Positions 5,794 to 6,765 of a stretch of 6,765 nt of DNA are shown here, piece after piece. This DNA comes from Candidatus Zixiibacteriota bacterium (GTDB taxonomy: Bacteria; Zixibacteria; MSB-5A5; GN15; FEB-12), in NCBI GenBank assembly GCA_029932795.1, contig JAOZPL010000027.1, positions 1 through 6,765 on the forward strand. Reading direction: 5' to 3'. Both the position numbers and the translations under genes were made by a program. The notes beneath the pieces are model-generated. The model worked only from the letters and a program-made list of their open reading frames with translations, was not told the origin of the DNA and searched no databases. Position 1 is the first letter of the stretch; each line of letters starts with the position of its first letter.

Positions 5794-6765
5794 ATGGAAC
5801 AGAAAGATCGACAGCGAAGACTGGGCTGGTTCCTGCCACTGCGTCTGGCATCATATGTCATCCTGATGGCAGTGGTAGTGTTTTGGATGGGTTATCCAAA
5901 ATACCTGCAGTTTCTTATTGTTCTGTATTCGGTGCTGACCCTCGGTTTCACTGTTGCTCTTGCTTTTGAAAAGCGTATTCGACTGAACGCGGTCATCCAG
6001 ACTGTCATCGCCCTGCAATTTCTGGTCGAGGTTTCGATTGAATCCTGCGTAATATACGCCACCGGTAACATCAACTCGCCGTTTTCTGCTCTGTTTATCC
6101 TGACCATTGTTTCCGCCGCCCTGGCATACCGGTTGGTGGGCACTCTGGTGATGGCATCGTTGGTATCCACAGCCTATGCGTTCATCATCTGGATTGGCCT
6201 GACCACCGGAACTGATACCGAAATCACCATGCGGACGCTTAAGACAATCTTTTCAGCGCAGGATTCGGTTTTCTATTCGATTTTCCTTCACATTCTGATC
6301 TTTTATCTGGTGGCCTTCATTTCCGGTTATCTGGCCGAGCGGCTGAGTACCCAGGGCCAGAAACTGGCGGATACCTCCCGAGCACTTCGCCAGGCGAAGC
6401 TGGAGACTGATGATATTCTCCGGCATCTTAATTCCGGTTTGCTGAGTATTGATACCCAGGGGTATATCATTTATTTCAATCAGGCTGCTGAAAAGATTCT
6501 CGGCTACAGCGAGGAACAGGTCCGGGGGATGCTCTGTCATGAGGTCTTTGCAGAGCGCATGCCGAATCTTGCCGGGGCACTCTTGGATGGTATCAGACAC
6601 GGTCTCGCACACCCCCGCAAAGAGATAGAGATCACCGACCGCGAGGGGAAGCTGGTTCCGCTGGGACTATCGACCTCGATTCTGACTGGGGAGGGAAGTC
6701 ATTTGCGGGGTGTGATTGCCATCTTTTCTGACTTGACGGAGGTCAAGGCACTGGAGAATAAAGTC
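5794..6765 (+). CDS. pilS: PilS-type membrane sensor histidine kinase, 3' partial
   Basis: The frame opens at ATG 5794 and runs without a stop to the last base (324 codons), so the dimerisation and catalytic ATPase domains lie beyond the window. The N-terminus is basic (MEQKDRQRR). About six hydrophobic segments follow at roughly 17-33, 38-58, 66-90, 97-112, 114-136 and 160-180, as in PilS. They include the family-like stretch TGNINSPFSALFILTIVSAAL at 90-110. Next comes a short helical linker (182-206) and a PAS domain from about 205 (DILRHLNSGLLSIDTQGYIIYFNQAAEKILGYS), ending near 313 with GVIAIFSDLTEVKALE. In P. aeruginosa PilS phosphorylates PilR to control pilA with sigma-54; pilR is expected downstream. 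No Shine-Dalgarno is evident. A GTG at 5779 is an alternative start inside the upstream hairpin. The type (PilS) rests on topology, PAS and pil context, since the catalytic region is not visible. Confidence 0.85.
   Translation, partial: MEQKDRQRRLGWFLPLRLASYVILMAVVVFWMGYPKYLQFLIVLYSVLTLGFTVALAFEKRIRLNAVIQTVIALQFLVEVSIESCVIYATGNINSPFSALFILTIVSAALAYRLVGTLVMASLVSTAYAFIIWIGLTTGTDTEITMRTLKTIFSAQDSVFYSIFLHILIFYLVAFISGYLAERLSTQGQKLADTSRALRQAKLETDDILRHLNSGLLSIDTQGYIIYFNQAAEKILGYSEEQVRGMLCHEVFAERMPNLAGALLDGIRHGLAHPRKEIEITDREGKLVPLGLSTSILTGEGSHLRGVIAIFSDLTEVKALENKV

Noticed and set aside
5757..5969. Alternative + strand frame beginning at ATG 5757 across the pilC-pilS gap
   Set aside because: Its product has no recognisable character and it overlaps pilS, which has convincing membrane segments and a PAS domain in another frame.

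Overview
This window is a type IV pilus (T4P) motor and cell-polarity locus. All genes lie on the + strand and the layout is operon-like: mglA (5' end cut off by the window) - detached MglA tail - mglB - pilB - pilT - pilC - pilS (3' end cut off). It suggests a diderm, twitching or gliding bacterium of moderate GC (mid-50s percent by eye). MglA/MglB close to the Myxococcus type beside pilBTC and a PilS-type kinase fits Myxococcota/Deltaproteobacteria or FCB-group candidate phyla such as Zixibacteria. The phylum is inference; no rRNA or other marker gene is present.

Layout. Positions 1-573 encode a Ras-like GTPase of the MglA family that lacks about the first 30 residues, including the P-loop. 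An in-frame TAG at 571-573 ends it. The same frame then stays open to 951 and encodes a low-complexity acidic tail ending in a basic-aromatic peptide very like the MinD membrane anchor. MglB (965-1450) follows with a strong Shine-Dalgarno. Then come PilB (1530-3224), a 159-nt gap with a possible promoter, PilT (3384-4463), PilC (4490-5686), a 107-nt gap able to fold into three hairpins, and a membrane sensor kinase of the PilS type (5794 to the window end, cut inside or just after its PAS domain).

How they work together. PilB and PilT are the extension and retraction ATPases, which dock on the inner-membrane platform PilC. MglA-GTP marks the leading pole and controls which pole has active pili, and MglB is its GTPase-activating partner. 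PilS would, with a PilR expected downstream, adjust pilin transcription. The locus therefore joins motor, polarity switch and transcriptional control.

The most unusual points are: (1) the amber codon separating MglA from a MinD-like membrane anchor; (2) the only other TAG, ending pilT, is also followed by an open frame, which closes at a TGATG overlap with the pilC start; (3) a perfect 23-bp inverted repeat inside pilB; (4) a three-hairpin leader before pilS with no visible Shine-Dalgarno; (5) a PilB N-terminal domain lacking key cyclic-di-GMP-motif residues. Outside these genes and gaps I saw no tRNA, rRNA, mobile element or CRISPR array.
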